A model generated the notes under the pieces. The model saw only the letters and a list, made by a program, of their open reading frames with translations, ran no database searches and was not told the origin of the DNA. Positions 44,484 through 56,629 of a stretch of 64,000 nucleotides of DNA are shown here, in pieces. The stretch covers positions 69,398,781 to 69,462,780 of the forward strand of contig CM023539.1 of the NCBI GenBank assembly GCA_013350335.1, written 5' to 3'. The position numbers and the translations under genes are program-made. Positions within the stretch are counted from its first letter, which is position 1, and each line of letters opens with the position of its first letter. The stretch is from Chimonanthus salicifolius (lineage: Eukaryota; Streptophyta; Magnoliopsida; Laurales; Calycanthaceae).

Positions 44484-47400
44484 TGTAATAGTCCGGATTT
44501 TCAATGTAATGATTATATTGGTTATTATCTATTTTGATTGGTAAATTTAAGATTTATAGATGGAATGGATGTTAGATGGATAAGAATTGGGGCAATGGCC
44601 CAAGTATGGTCCAATGGATCATGGATAGGGTAATTTTAATTAATTGGGTAAATGTGGTCAATTGGGTCAAATGCCCAATTGGGACCCAATGGGTCAAGAT
44701 GAATTGATGTTTAGGGTAAATGGGTAAGGAATTGAAATTAATCGGTCATGTACCCAATTAAGATCTAAAGGCATGGGATCCACCTCATCAAGTGAGGTGG
44801 CAAGCATATGAGGTAATATGGAAGTGGCATAGCCAAGTGGGACCCAAGTCCACCTCATCAAGTGACGTGGCGTGTGGTCTAAGGTAACTTATGGGGCCGG
44901 CCACCATGGTTGACTTGGCCAACCATGGGTGAGTTCATGGGAGAATTCAAGAGGGTCAAGTAAAGTGAGTTGAGTTAAATTATTTAATCACCTAAGGTAG
45001 ATGGAAATGAATTCAAGTGCTTAAGTTGGGGGAATGAGTTTCATTTAAATGAAGTGAGTTGAATGGGTGGTGAGTCACATGGAAGATGAAAGGACTTAAG
45101 TGAGTCAAAGGGGAGGTGGAGGGTTTCCATCTCATGGAAACCCTAGACACAAAAACCGTTGGGTAGAGGGAAATGGATAAGTGTAAGGCATGTGTCCTCT
45201 TGGTTAGCCAAGGGACACATGGGAAAGACCAAAATGTAAAGAGGGTGGTTGGGAGACTAGAGTTACACAAGATATACCAAAGCCCTCTCTTGGCCGATCC
45301 TCATTGAACAAAAAGAGTTTGGGTTTTTCCATCTCATTCTCTCCTCCACTCCCTCTCTCAACCTTCAAACCCTGGGGCAAGATAGAAATGACTCATCTCA
45401 AACCCCTTTGGCCTATCCACTCTTTGGGAAAGAGAGAAAAACTCCTGTCTCATACTTTCTCTCTCTCCCTCTCTCAAACCTTCACTCCTTGGCCGAACCC
45501 TTCCTTAGGGTTTCACCTCAAACCCTCTCCCTCTCAAGCAACCTCTTTGGCCGAATACATCAAGAAGGCTCTCAATCTCTCTTCGTCTCATTTCGGCACT
45601 AAACTTGGAGAAACCGAAGAATGGAAGAGGAAGAAGAAAGGACCAAGGAAGGAGAAGAACAGAGGAGCAAGACGGAACGAAAGAAAACGAAAGAGACGCG
45701 GAAAAGGTAAGGTTTATGTTTCATGTTACTAAAAACATAAGAAACCATGGGGTTCCATTTCGGGTTGAAAAAGTCAGCCAAAGGGTTATAGGCCATGGAT
45801 TTAAAATCCATTCACGGAATATCAATGAAATGGACATAAAGTAAAGTATTGTTCAAAAATCCGAAATATGGTTTTGGAGATGGAAAAATGGACAAAACCC
45901 TAACCTTATTGATGGCTAAGATGGGTTGAACAAATGAAGTAATGATGATGAAGATTAGGGTTATATATATGATTAATGGATGATGTTAAGAACTATGGGT
46001 ATACATGATCTATGAATGACCCTATGTATGTTAAACATAAGGGGTAAATTTCATAAAGAGAATGATCAAGAACAAGGGTCGGCCTCTTGCATGGCCGAAC
46101 CCTAAATTTTATGTATAAGGACCATATGAGGACACAAAAGAGATTGGATGAGGTTCAGCCATGTTGTATGGACGAACCCCATCAAATGATCTAAACATAT
46201 GTATGTAATTTTTAAGAGAAAAATGATGAACCATGGGTTCGGCCATGTTGTATGGCCGAACCGCATGGAGGAAGTTTATAAATCTAGGTATATTTATGAG
46301 AAACTATGGGTTACCTAGTTAAGGAACAAAAGGAAAAGAAATGATGAAGGATGAAAAATGATGAATACGCCATGGAGGGATTTTTATGGAGTTAATATGT
46401 TTTAAATGATGTAAGAAAGGAGAAGATGAAATTGATGAATCATGAGTTCAGCCATGTTGTATGGTCGAACCACATGAATCATTTTATGAACCTAAGTATG
46501 TGTAAATAAATTAAGTAATTATCTATGGAAAGAAATGATAGCACAAATGGGAAGTTGATGAAAAGAGAGAACCATGGGTTCAGCAATGTTGTATGGCCAA
46601 ACCCTATGGATGATATTTTATGGACCTAGGCTGTTCCATCGAGTTAAATGATTACCTATGATTAATAAATAAAGGAATGAATGAGGATTGACTTGCATGG
46701 TTTAAAATAAGCAAGGATTAAAAGAAGGTGATCAAAAACAAAATAGTGAGGTTCGGCCATGTTGTATGGCCGAACCCCACTCATGAGTTTTTATGGACTT
46801 AATACATTTTCAGCCCGAAGGTATGGCCGAAACCCCTTGGGGGTCTTAACCAGGCTAAGGACTATAATCATAGGTGGAAATGAACATGGAATGATGGGAA
46901 TCAAATGGATCATCGATTTGATTTATTTATGTGTAATAAGGTAACGGGATTTCACAAATGGGTGTACGATCGGCTTGATGAGATCAGTGATCGGTTTTTG
47001 GACGAAAACGCAAGGACACGATATTTGGTTGTTGGTAGGATTCCTACCTTGTTGATTCACTGGATTTATGTATATGGATGGCTTTTATTCCTATGTGTTA
47101 TGATTTATTTTTAGTATCAATATGCTATGTTTAAAGGAATGGAATTTCAAATACTATATGTGTAATATGAAATGGCATGATGCACTCATATCTCATGCAT
47201 GGCATGGGAGGGAACAAATGAGGGGAGTCCACGCTCCATTCGGATTTCCGATAAACAACCATGGGGAGGAATCCCTAACTGATTCTAATGGACACATAGG
47301 AAGAGATGTATGATGTTGAATTTTAAGAGGAGTCCATGCTCCATTTGGTGGGACCGATAAGGCATACGTGGGGAGAGATATATTATGTTTGAAATGTAAA

Positions 47401-48136
47401 AGGAGTCCACGCTCCATTCGGTGGGACCGATAAGGCATTTGTGGGGAGTCATGACAATACCTTTATGTGGCTTGTACATCAAGAGAGTTACTTATGGATT
47501 GTGCTATGGTTGATGGGTGGGAATCATGGCATATGACACCCATGGCATGGCATTGACTTGCATGGTTTTGACATTATATATATCTATGTGATTTTTATAC
47601 TAATCCATGTGTTTGACCCCACTCAGAGTACCTACTGAGCACGTTTTCTAACGCCCTACTTCTACCTTAGATGATGACACAGGGAATGGACAGAGCGAAG
47701 GGCGCGAAAGGAATGAAGCTTAGGAGCTAGGATAATTTAGATTTACTTTCTTTAAGTTTTATTTTCGGACAATGAATTTGAGTTATTCGCATTTTGGGAT
47801 TGTAATAACTTAGAACTATCTTGCTATGGTTTGCTTTAATTTTGGACATTGAACTTAAGTAATTATTTGTGATGGACTTCGTTGCTATTTAAAATGGATA
47901 GGAATAGCAACTCTATTATAATTTCCTCATTACGTTTATTCCGCAATCATAGCCTTAATGCGTGTGAAACGTTTTAGTGGACTTAGTCCATGCACACGTA
48001 GGGTTGGCCAGTTAAGGGCTGGGTTTTGGAAGCTCGGAGTTAGCTCGCGTCGTGACGTCCCGCTCTCTCTCATTCTTTATTTCAAAAAAAAAAATAGACT
48101 CTGATTTTCGGCGAGTGAATAAGGGCGGGCGTTACA
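44484..48136 (+). repeat. 3' LTR of Element 0 (3653 bp)
   Basis: Starts TGTAATAGTCCGG and ends GGGCGGGCGTTACA at 48136. It holds five damaged or intact GGTTCGGCCAT hairpins (46152-46180, 46235-46262, 46445-46471, 46576-46604, 46750-46777), three GGAGTCCAYGCTCC modules (47224, 47332, 47402), a polypyrimidine leader-like region (45280-45560) and the shared terminal block (47965-48136). The 142-codon frame at 45304-45732 lies in the pyrimidine/purine-rich part and is probably not a gene. Confidence 0.88.
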
Positions 48137-48781
48137 TCATTAGTGACGGGGAAAAACACTTTTACAATCTCTCATTTGAAAACTTTCTAAAATCATATGG
48201 GATGACGCACAAGGTGGCTACTCCCTATCACCCGTAAACAAGTGGCCAAGTGGAATTTCGAATAGAGAGATTTTACATATTCTAGAGAAGACAGTCAATC
48301 CACCCCGAAAATATTGGTCTTCCAGTCTCGTTGATGTACTATAGGCGTATCGTACAGCTTTCAAGATGTCTATAGGAATGTCACCCTACCGTCTGGCTTA
48401 TGGAAAGGCTCGTCGTCTTCTGGTCGAACTAGAGCACAAAGCTGATTGGGCAATAAAAAACTTCAATTTTGCTCTACATTCTGAGGGACAACATCAGAAA
48501 CTTCAGCTGGTTGAGCTGGAGGAATTACGAAATGAAGCCTATGACACGGGCAAAAGATACAAAGACCGGATGAAAGTGTTACACATCTGGAGAAAATCTT
48601 TTACAGTTGGTCAGAAGGTCTTGTTGTATGATTCAAAGTTGCATATTTTTCTTACGAAGTGAAGCCTATGACACGTCCGTTCATTGTTTCATCAGTGTTT
48701 CCACATGGGGTAGTACAGATTAGACATCCTACGAATGGTCGTGCGTTCAAGGTTAATTGGCAACGATTAAAGCCATTTTAA
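48137..48781 (+). pseudogene. Athila-like gypsy integrase, 3' part
   Basis: Starts exactly where Element 0's LTR ends, so Element 0 landed in this gene. Readable pieces are ISDGEKHFYNLSFENFLKSY, THKVATPYHP then a TAA and TSGQVE (with the catalytic Glu), a frameshifted stretch, then [28 protein letters not shown] sequence, [20 protein letters not shown] and [14 protein letters not shown]. The tail after 48660 reads RPFIVSSVFPHGVVQI and FKVNWQRLKPF. This vocabulary is that of Athila-type integrases, distinct from the Tekay-like ones to its left. Stops near 48237, 48283 and 48661 and frameshifts make it a pseudogene. The 5' part is not in the window in a recognisable place. Confidence 0.88.
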
Positions 48782-49474
48782 GAGTTCCCCATTCCTGAAG
48801 AAGAGAACGAGGTCCTGATTGCTGATCCTGTGTATCAAGATTGCTTTGAAGACCCATATCCATTCACCCGCTTACCCATTTTCATCATTTCCATTTCTCA
48901 CACTCACTCACCTAGTTGTCTACGTCTGAGTCAGTCTGAGTCTTTAGTGTCTAGTTTAGTTTTTCATCGAGTCAATATAGGATTTGTTCATTTGGTCAAT
49001 TTCGTACCTCATGCATTCCAAGGTATGTCCGACCCCGATTGTTCATTTTCTAAAATATTTATTCTTTTACACCTGGCCAGTGTAGATTAGGGAACATTGA
49101 GGACAATGTTCAATTTATGTTTGGGGGTACTGAGGTCATTTATCATCCATCTAAAAAAAAAAATGGGAAGAGTAAGTTTATGAGAACTGAGACAACCCTT
49201 AAAAAAAAAAAAAACATCCATCATTTGTATTGTCTTTGTGCTAGTAGACATTAAAGAACTAGATAGGAGTCATGCATGTAGACGGTCGAGTATTTGTCTT
49301 AGCGTTGTGTCCGTCTAGAACACAAGTTCCCCCATACTTGGGAAAATCATTTCCTTAGATATGAGGGTGAAGAAGCTGGAAATCCAAGAGGAGTAACCCA
49401 GACCTCTTTGTGGTCGAAACACTTTGCCTATGAAGAGGAAAGCCAAGAGGCTAGGAATCTGTCACAAATGTGGA
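48782..49474 (+). other. Athila-type sequence after pol
   Basis: No domain recognised. Near 49087-49130 the phrase ACATTGAGGACAATGTTCAA leads into TTTATGTTTGGGGGT, a combination I know from the region after pol in plant Athila-like elements. Two A-runs (49153-49162, 49200-49214) follow. A reading frame starting at 49424 runs into the tandem duplication. Confidence 0.55.
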
Positions 49475-50366
49475 CGTGGGAATTGTAATCGAATAATATC
49501 TGATCAAGGAGTATGTTGTGTGACAGTAGCAAAGTATAGACCTATAAGTGGATATGGATGTATTTATTTGGATTTAGTCAAAGGTAGAGTAAGTCTGGAA
49601 AGATTGAGACTCCTTGGTGTCCAAAGAACTATTGATTTTCGCTTAGGGGACTATAAACGTCTTGACAATCTGACGTTAAATGAGTCATAGTTTTCTTAGG
49701 TAGAGAGAGGCAAACTTAATCTTTTAAGAGTAGAGTAAGCAAAGGCTGAGACTCCTTGGTGCTGAAAAGACTATCGATCTAGGTTTAAGAAAAGTACACG
49801 TCTTGACGATCTAACGTAAAAAAAGTCACATTTTTAGTATTAAGACAGAAATAAAAATCTTTATATAATACTTTTTCGGAAAGATTTTTATAGGATTTAA
49901 GCTCGGAAATACCTGTACACTGTGAGAATTGTAATGGAATAATATCTTATCAAGGAGTCCGTTGTGTAACAGCAGCAAAGTATAGACCTATAAGTGGAAA
50001 TAAACATATTTATTTGGATTTAGTCAAAGGTAGAATAAGTCTGGAAAGATTAAGACTCCTTGGTGTCCAAAGAACTATTGATTTTCTCTTAGGGGCCTAC
50101 AAACGTCTTGACAATCTGACGTTAAACGAGTCATAGTTTTCTTAGGCAGAGAGAAACAGATTTAATCTTTTAAGGGTAGAGTAAGCAAAGGTTGAGACTC
50201 CTTGGTCCTGAAAAGACTGTCAATCTAGGTTTAAGAATAACATGCGTCTTGATGATCTAACGTAAAAAGAGTCACATTTTTAGCGTTAAGACATAAATAA
50301 AAATCTTAATATTAGTTTTTTATGGAAAGATTTCTATAGGATTTATGCTCGGAAATACCTGTACAC
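49475..50366 (+). repeat. Hierarchical tandem duplication (2 x ~446 bp)
   Basis: AATTGTAATCGAATAATATC at 49481 recurs as AATTGTAATGGAATAATATC at 49927, offset 446 bp, and similarity continues to CGGAAATACCTGTACAC (ending near 49920 and 50366). Inside each unit a smaller sub-unit is doubled: GAGACTCCTTGGTG at 49606 and 49748, offset about 142 bp, each followed by a form of ACGTCTTGACRATCT and ACGTWAAA. The first sub-unit of each copy keeps a similar open frame (VSLERLRLLGVQRTIDF and a close variant); the second sub-units have stops. I do not recognise the product. Confidence 0.8.
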
Positions 50367-53300
50367 AACCATATTAAGATTAGTTTGAAAAAGAAAAATA
50401 TTCATGAGTGGAGTGATCACTAGAGGAATTCTAGTGGAGACTTAAACCCAGTGAGCTTTAGAGTCATTCTATCCTTCTGAGGGTTATAAGTAAACTCTTG
50501 TTTCTTTGATAAGCGTATTGAGTCGTTGTGAGATCTCATTATCCTTTGATTTAGTCATATTACTAAGAACGACATCAAATTTGAGTTATTATGCGTTAAA
50601 TTTTTTCAAATTTATTTCAAACAATGAAATCATGTTATGATGATTAGGATAGGATATAGGTCATTTTTGGACTGTTTGAGCCTTCAAGCCCGCATATTTT
50701 GCTCATTTCATCTTGATAGTTCCCCAGTTGAGCCTAATATAGCCTAATTCTTGACTTGCCATATATACCATACCCAACTCCGGTTATGGAGTTTGGGCCA
50801 AGAATTTTATATCCATGACCTATTTTCATATGAGAAAAGGTTAGGGAAGAATTTGGGATGGAATTCACTAAAAAAAAAAATTATAGTAAAAAAGAACATC
50901 TATACATCGAAAAGGGATGTTGAAGGAGGGAAGAAAAAGAAAATTTGAAAAATAAATACTTTGATTAAAAAAATGAGAAAATTAGAGGAAAAATATCCCG
51001 CTCATATTATGAAGTCCTCTAGCCTATTCTTATCAAAGTGTTAATTTTTAGAGTCTTTTATCCCTTCTTTGATATGACCCGATCCTAAGCCACATTTTGT
51101 CATATTAGGAAGTCTTATTGATCCTATGTCTAAATAAGGTATTTCATGTAGAGAATAGAGGAGGAAAATAATGTTGTTTAACTCAAAGTTCTTGGGGAAA
51201 GTGACACATTCATGAAATCTTTTATTTTCTTTGATATGTGCCGTCTTTTCTTAAAACCTATTGTAAATTATTGTAATTCGAGCCCATTATGAGAATTTGA
51301 ATTATGATAATCATTTTTTAGATTTTAATTGTAAAGGTAGCAAAAATTTACAACTTACTAAATGGGCACACTAATCCATTCTCAACCCCAAGCTTCACAA
51401 GACGAAGCCCATCAAAAAGTCCATGATTGAAGGTCAATAAAAGTTCAAGAAATGAAACAATTCAAAGAGTTATGAAGTCCACATGAAAAGGCCCATGGCC
51501 GACTTTGAGTTCAATTCCACTTGATCCACATCTGTAGTTGATCCATGTATCATTGGAAAATTGATACAATTGGCTACAGATGCAAGTTTCCCCAAACCTT
51601 AGCTAGCACTCCATATGTATTAAACAAGATTGCTACCAAAGCTAATAGGGAATTGTGCCTAAAATATAGATGGAAGCATACAAGAGATGGAATGGAGATT
51701 TTGCTTGATACAAGGTCAATTAGATTTATAAAATGGCCAAGAGAAGGTGGGTAATGAAACTAAAAAGTAGAGCAACACACGTTTGCAACCCATTGAGAAA
51801 ATCAGCAAAGTGTCAAAGTGAGAATACAACAGCGTGTAATCAGCCAGAGATAGGAGGCCGTGTATAGAGATTTACTTTGGCAACTACTGCAAGGTATTAG
51901 CAATAGGAGCATTCAGATTTCAAAGAAAAAAAAGAAGAAGAAATTGCAGCAAGGAGGCAACAAGTATTGTGAAACTGATTAAAAAGAAGAGAAATGCATG
52001 GCTCATTTTCATTGAGAGAGGCAGCAACTTCAGGTAGCAATTAGTGGTAGCAGCAGAGTTAGCAATATGGTCCAGCAATGAAGAATGATTTGAATGGAGG
52101 CTAGCATGAAAATAGAAGCAAGGGAAAAGCTGGTCAATCTTTGTTTATCTCCAAGCAAAGATAAGAAAGAAGTGAAAGACAGATTCGGCCAAATCCATGT
52201 GACTCAGCAGAGAAATCTATCGCCAATTTCAGCCCATTCAGCAAAGAAAATCAAGATAAGATTAGAGGAGGTCATGGCTGATTGAAGAGAAAGAATCGGT
52301 TCTTGCTACCCAGGCCAGAGAAATCCGTCAGAAGAAAAGAAATAGAAAGAAGATCTGCTGCTAGGTTGAACCATGTAAAGGAGAAAAAAAGGGAAGAGTT
52401 GGCCAGCAAATATTCAGATTCGGCTGAAATTTTGTGGGCCTCATTGCTTGCAAACTTGACCCTCTCCACTCCTCTATAATTTGAAGTCGTCTCTGCATAA
52501 TGAAAATGGAATCTGAGCAAGTGATCAAAAGAGGCTGAAATTTGGATGGCAAAAGAGAAAGAAAGAAAAAAAAGATTTGATTTCTTGTAAGTCTTTTATT
52601 ATTTTTATGCAAAAAGTTCCAAAGCATTGCATTTTTTTTTTTTATATTCTAATTTTTGAATAAAATTCATGGTAGCTTTATTAGACATATGGTCTTCCAA
52701 TTATTTGATATTCTATGATGATGGTTTTAATTTTTTGTTTTTTTTTTAATTCTTCTTATTAATGTTATGAAAAAAAATATTTTAAGAGTTTTTGAAGGAA
52801 ACGTAGAACCAATTAGGATCAGTGGAACTTGATTTCCCAGTCTAAGCTTCTTAAGAACAATTTTTTTTTCAGATTTGGAGAGACAAGTGTAAATTTCTGC
52901 CTAAGCCTAAGGCTTAAATTGAAAAATTCTAATTTAATGGACGTCGTAATTTTTTAATTAGAATGTTGATAAATGATAAAATTGAATTTATATTTAATAA
53001 TTCTAGAGTATTTCATAGTCTAGGCCTTGATTTTATTTTTAAATGGGATAACATGCCACCTTAGATACTTGTCTCAATTCCATTGTAAATTATGTATATA
53101 ATTTATTGTTTTTATTATTTTATTTATTCATAAAATTCTTGGTATGATTTAACCAGGTCAGAAATATTCTATTTGTTTTTTAACTTGGCATTCTAAATTA
53201 GATTGAGGTTGTTTAAATTCACCCCACAATTTTAATCAATTTTATAAATCAAGGGTTGTATGATAAAATTAGATCTTGTATTTTGTTAAATTCCAAAATT

Positions 53301-53485
53301 AGATAATTAATTAAATATTGGTTTTCTAACTCTAGAATTTTGCTAAATTGAGACTATAACTCCATGTTTCAGAAAATTTATCATGCTTAACTTAAATCCC
53401 AAATTTTTTTCTTAAATCACATTATTTTATGGTACCAAAATTATCTTCTTATACATATATTTTTTTTATTTCCTTTGGGTTCGAC
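50367..53485. other. AT-rich region without recognisable genes; possible Athila-type LTR/UTR
   Basis: Several short frames exist but none shows a domain. 51360-52560 contains phrases often seen in long gypsy LTRs (GCCCATCAAAAAGTCC, AAAAGGCCCATGGCCGAC). 52590-52680 has CTTGTAAGTCTTTTATTATT followed by GAATAAAATTCATG, like the polyadenylation part of such an LTR. I cannot find matching ends or a second copy in the window, so a boundary call would be a guess. 52900-53480 is very AT-rich. Confidence 0.4.
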
Positions 53486-54281
53486 CACGCACTCATTCAC
53501 TACACTTTTTAATGGTTCGTGCGCTTGCGAGTTACATTTAAAACACAACACGTCCTCTGGCCGATCCCGTAGCTGGTGGTACCTAGGGCACAATACCAAT
53601 TTTGAGAAGACCCGTGCACCATGCAACTCGTCTAGCAGGTCCTCAACGACTGGGATTGGAAACTTGTCCTTAATCGTGTGCTAATTAAGGGCATGATAAT
53701 CCATACACATCTGCCATGAACCATCAGCCTTCTTGACCAAAAGTACTGGAGATGAAAATGGGCTTTGACTTGGTTTGCTGACCCCACTTTGTAATTAGCT
53801 CTTGAACTAGTTTTTTTATTTTTGTCTTCTGATAGTATGGATACCTCTACGGTTGAACATTTATTGGTTGAATTCCCAGAACTAATGGAATGTGATGGTC
53901 GTGCGACAGGACCGGAGGAAGACCTTGTGGTGTTGCAAATATATCTTGGTAATCATCCAAAAGCCGACCCAATTAGGAGTTGTCCCGATCTTAGACTGGC
54001 TTACTCAAATCTGAATGTAGTGCAAATAACTGAAGAAGGAAACTCGAGTTCTTCTTTGGGTCACACTTCTTTCCATATCGGCTTCCATAATTTTCAGTTT
54101 TGACACGCCATCACCTTGCCAAGTGTAAGATTGGTCAGTTGTTTGAAAGGTCATACTAAGGTGTTGGAAGTCCCAAGTAATGGGTCCCAACGTTCGAAGC
54201 CACTGTGCACCTAACACCACCTCATACCCTCCCAAATGAAGGATGTAAAATTCAGCTATGACCTCTAACCCTTGGATAGAC
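53486..54281 (-). pseudogene. Minus-strand gypsy protease end and reverse transcriptase start
   Basis: Read on the minus strand from 54281 down: GGYEVVLGAQWLRTLGPITW, the segment after the retropepsin domain of gypsy pol, then decayed sequence. Next come pieces of reverse transcriptase: PVLLVKKADGSWQMCMDYHA (near 53750-53690) followed by a stop, then [14 protein letters not shown] sequence ([10 protein letters not shown] near 53626) and [13 protein letters not shown]. After this the match is lost near 53540. The vocabulary ([16 protein letters not shown] type) is closer to Reina-like chromoviruses than to the Tekay-like elements nearby; that lineage call is tentative. The upstream part lies beyond the solo LTR at 56292-56625. 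Confidence 0.8.
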
Positions 54282-54286
54282 AGCTT

Positions 54287-56291
54287 TGTAATGGACCGTT
54301 CTGAGTTTTCCCGATTTTTTAGTAGATTTTCGGAGCTCCGAGTTGTTTATGGGACTTTGGTGGCATGGCGAGAGTGTGGATCCCGTGGTGGACTCCATTT
54401 AGTTTGATTGAGAGCTCAGAGGTTCGAAGGGCAATTTGGTAATTTTATGATTATTGTGTTATATGTCATGAAAAAATATTTAAAATTACAAATTTCTCAT
54501 TATACGTCCAACATTCAAGATCTTTCGTGTTTTTTACTTCATCGTGTTTTATTTCCTTTGAATAGAAATTAACTTCAAAAAAAATTTAAAAAAACACCTC
54601 AACCCCCAAAACCCTAACTCCCCTCCATAAAAACACCTCCTGCGACACTTTAGCGGCAATTGCTATAGTGTCCGCACAGAACCCCTTTTCCCTTCTCTGT
54701 TTCGATCCCTTCCTCTCCTTGTCTCTCTTATCGCACCCATTTGAAAACCCTAGGAAATCCCTCTCTTTGCAGTGTGCCGCCGCCACCCCTTTCCTCTTGC
54801 TCTGTTCCATCTTATTCTCTTCTTCCCTTCCACGTTCCCCCTCTATGTCTGCTAGGGCAATTGTCGCCGCCTTATAGATCTGAAGTCCGGACACTCACTG
54901 CTCGAGATTTGCCGATTTATGCCCCCTTTTTTTGCACCCCTATCGATTCCAGATTGAGTTTCCTTCCACCTATCAACCCGCTTGCTCGCTTCAGATTTAC
55001 GACTCCACACACAGTGGGCTTATCACGGTTTTAGCATGCATTGCATTTATCAATTATATATTTCCGGACATGAAGTGATCCGAATGGAACCCTTTATTTA
55101 TTAAGCCACTCGGTAAGGGTGAACCGTTGAAAATAAATATGTGGCAAGGGGTCTATTCCCGTGAACTCCTATCCACTATATGCTATAGTGATAGACTTTA
55201 ACTGGATAAATTGATATTAAGTTTGATATTTGGAAGATGTTATGATGCATTGCGTGTTCACGCATAAGATGCAAACGTAATCATATGTTGGACATAGAGG
55301 TATGTGTTTAGGAACATGTTATGTACCTTTTGAACTACAAGTTGAAGTATATTATTGACCTTGGTTTATTATTTCAGCACATGTTTATATTGTTATACTT
55401 GATTATGACATATGTGCATGCATGGGACGTAATCCGCAAAGGACAATGTGCTGTTGGGTATTAAGACGGAGGAATTATTTACATGTGTACATGTTTGTGA
55501 TGATATGATGATTTAGCTGTTGGGAGGACTTCTCCGTTACGCTCCGGCGGTCGAGACCCCCATAGGAGATGCGGGTTTCCCTGTTGCATTCCGGCGGTTA
55601 ATGTACCTGCCGTTGAGATTGGCTTCCCCATTATGCTCTGGCGGTTGAGACTTCCATAGGGAATACGAGTCTCCCCATTGCATTCTGGCAGTTGAGGCGG
55701 TTGTATATTGTATGATCTCCTGTTTGTATTGTTGGGGAGATCGGAGTTGTTAGAGGACTATTGTGAGTTATGGAGATGATGTCTCGGATTGGTCAATGGG
55801 ACCATTGGTTAGTAATATATGTGATAACTCATATACAGAGACATTCTTTTTATTATGATGTTAATTACTTTTCATACATGCGATACATGTTAGTTGTTGA
55901 CATGTGATATGTTTTATCCGTTCACTGGGCTGGTTATCTCACCCCTTACCTTTTAGGTACCCCGATCACGGAGGGACCAAGCGACCCCCTTGAGCAAGCA
56001 CCTAGAGAGGAGCAGTAGTAGTTAGTCATTTATATTCATGCTTATGTTTTAAATTTGAGAGACGCTAGTCTGCATGACTTATTATTACATGTTTGTTTGG
56101 ATGATTGTATAACAATGTTTCGTTAGTCTATGGTTGTTTGTAATGTTTTCTTAGCATTGTGGACTTGTGGTTTGTTGGGCGGGAGGTGATTATCCAGTTT
56201 AAAAAAATAAAAAAATTATACGATATCCATCCTTTATGACTTTTCGAGATATTTCGGAGATAACGTGCCCGTAGCGAGACGGGGCGTTACA
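54287..56291 (+). mobile_element. Solo LTR with AGCTT target duplication
   Basis: Starts TGTAATGGACCG and ends GGGGCGTTACA, with AGCTT at 54282-54286 and again at 56292-56296. No interior or second LTR accompanies it, so it is the 2005-bp product of LTR-LTR recombination. It is related to Element 2's LTR: both have a TTAGCATGCAT stretch (55031 here, 35026 there), a CCACTCGGYAAGG phrase (55107 and 35111) and a GTGCYCGTAGCGRGACGG-like end. It contains a polypyrimidine part (54660-54900) and degenerate ~60-bp repeats with CTCCGGCGGT-like phrases (55520-55700). It interrupts the minus-strand protease gene. Confidence 0.93.
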
Positions 56292-56625
56292 AGCTTGACA
56301 TCCTTGCACCGTCCCTGCCATTTGATATGATCGCCATTGGCTACAACCACATCAAAAGTCTGATCGGATATGGTGTGAAGACAATACATGCTTGCCACCC
56401 GATGGCTAATGAAATTACGAGTGCTCACAAAATCGATCAAAACCGTAATGAGCATTCGCCCAACAAAGCCCTTCGCACGCATGGTTTGAGGTGCACGACC
56501 ACCGGTAACGGCGTGTAGGGACATGGATTGTTGTTCTCTCGTATCCTCTTCAGTGTCAGAGTAGGTAGTGTCGTAGCGAGCATGGGTTGGGAAGATGTAG
56601 GTGGTGTAGAGTCTATTACTCTTCG
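56292..56625 (-). pseudogene. Minus-strand gypsy retropepsin domain
   Basis: On the minus strand from about 56620: a Glu/Asp-rich linker (SDTEEDTREQQ), MSLHAVTGG, then VLIDFVSTRNFISHRVA, where the retropepsin active-site triplet D-T/S-G is altered to DFV, then VVVANGDHIKWQGRCKDVKL running into the solo LTR site. The sequel, in the same strand and order, begins at 54281. Loss of the active-site Gly means the copy is not functional. It abuts a plus-strand element near 56625-56640. Confidence 0.85.
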
Positions 56626-56629
56626 GGTG

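Noticed and set aside
45304..45732. 142-codon frame in the Element 0 3' LTR
   Set aside because: It spans a CT-rich and then an AG-rich stretch. The LTR at 17730 has a similar region without an equivalent frame, so it is unlikely to be a gene.
49424..49690. Host gene candidate with 88 codons
   Set aside because: Its second half is part of the 446-bp tandem duplication and its surroundings are Athila-derived; no recognised domain.
53441..53626. CFKC-like zinc-knuckle hint in the minus-strand frame
   Set aside because: Only one Cys pair is present and it occurs just after a reverse transcriptase motif where a zinc knuckle is not expected; probably a shifted or unrelated reading.
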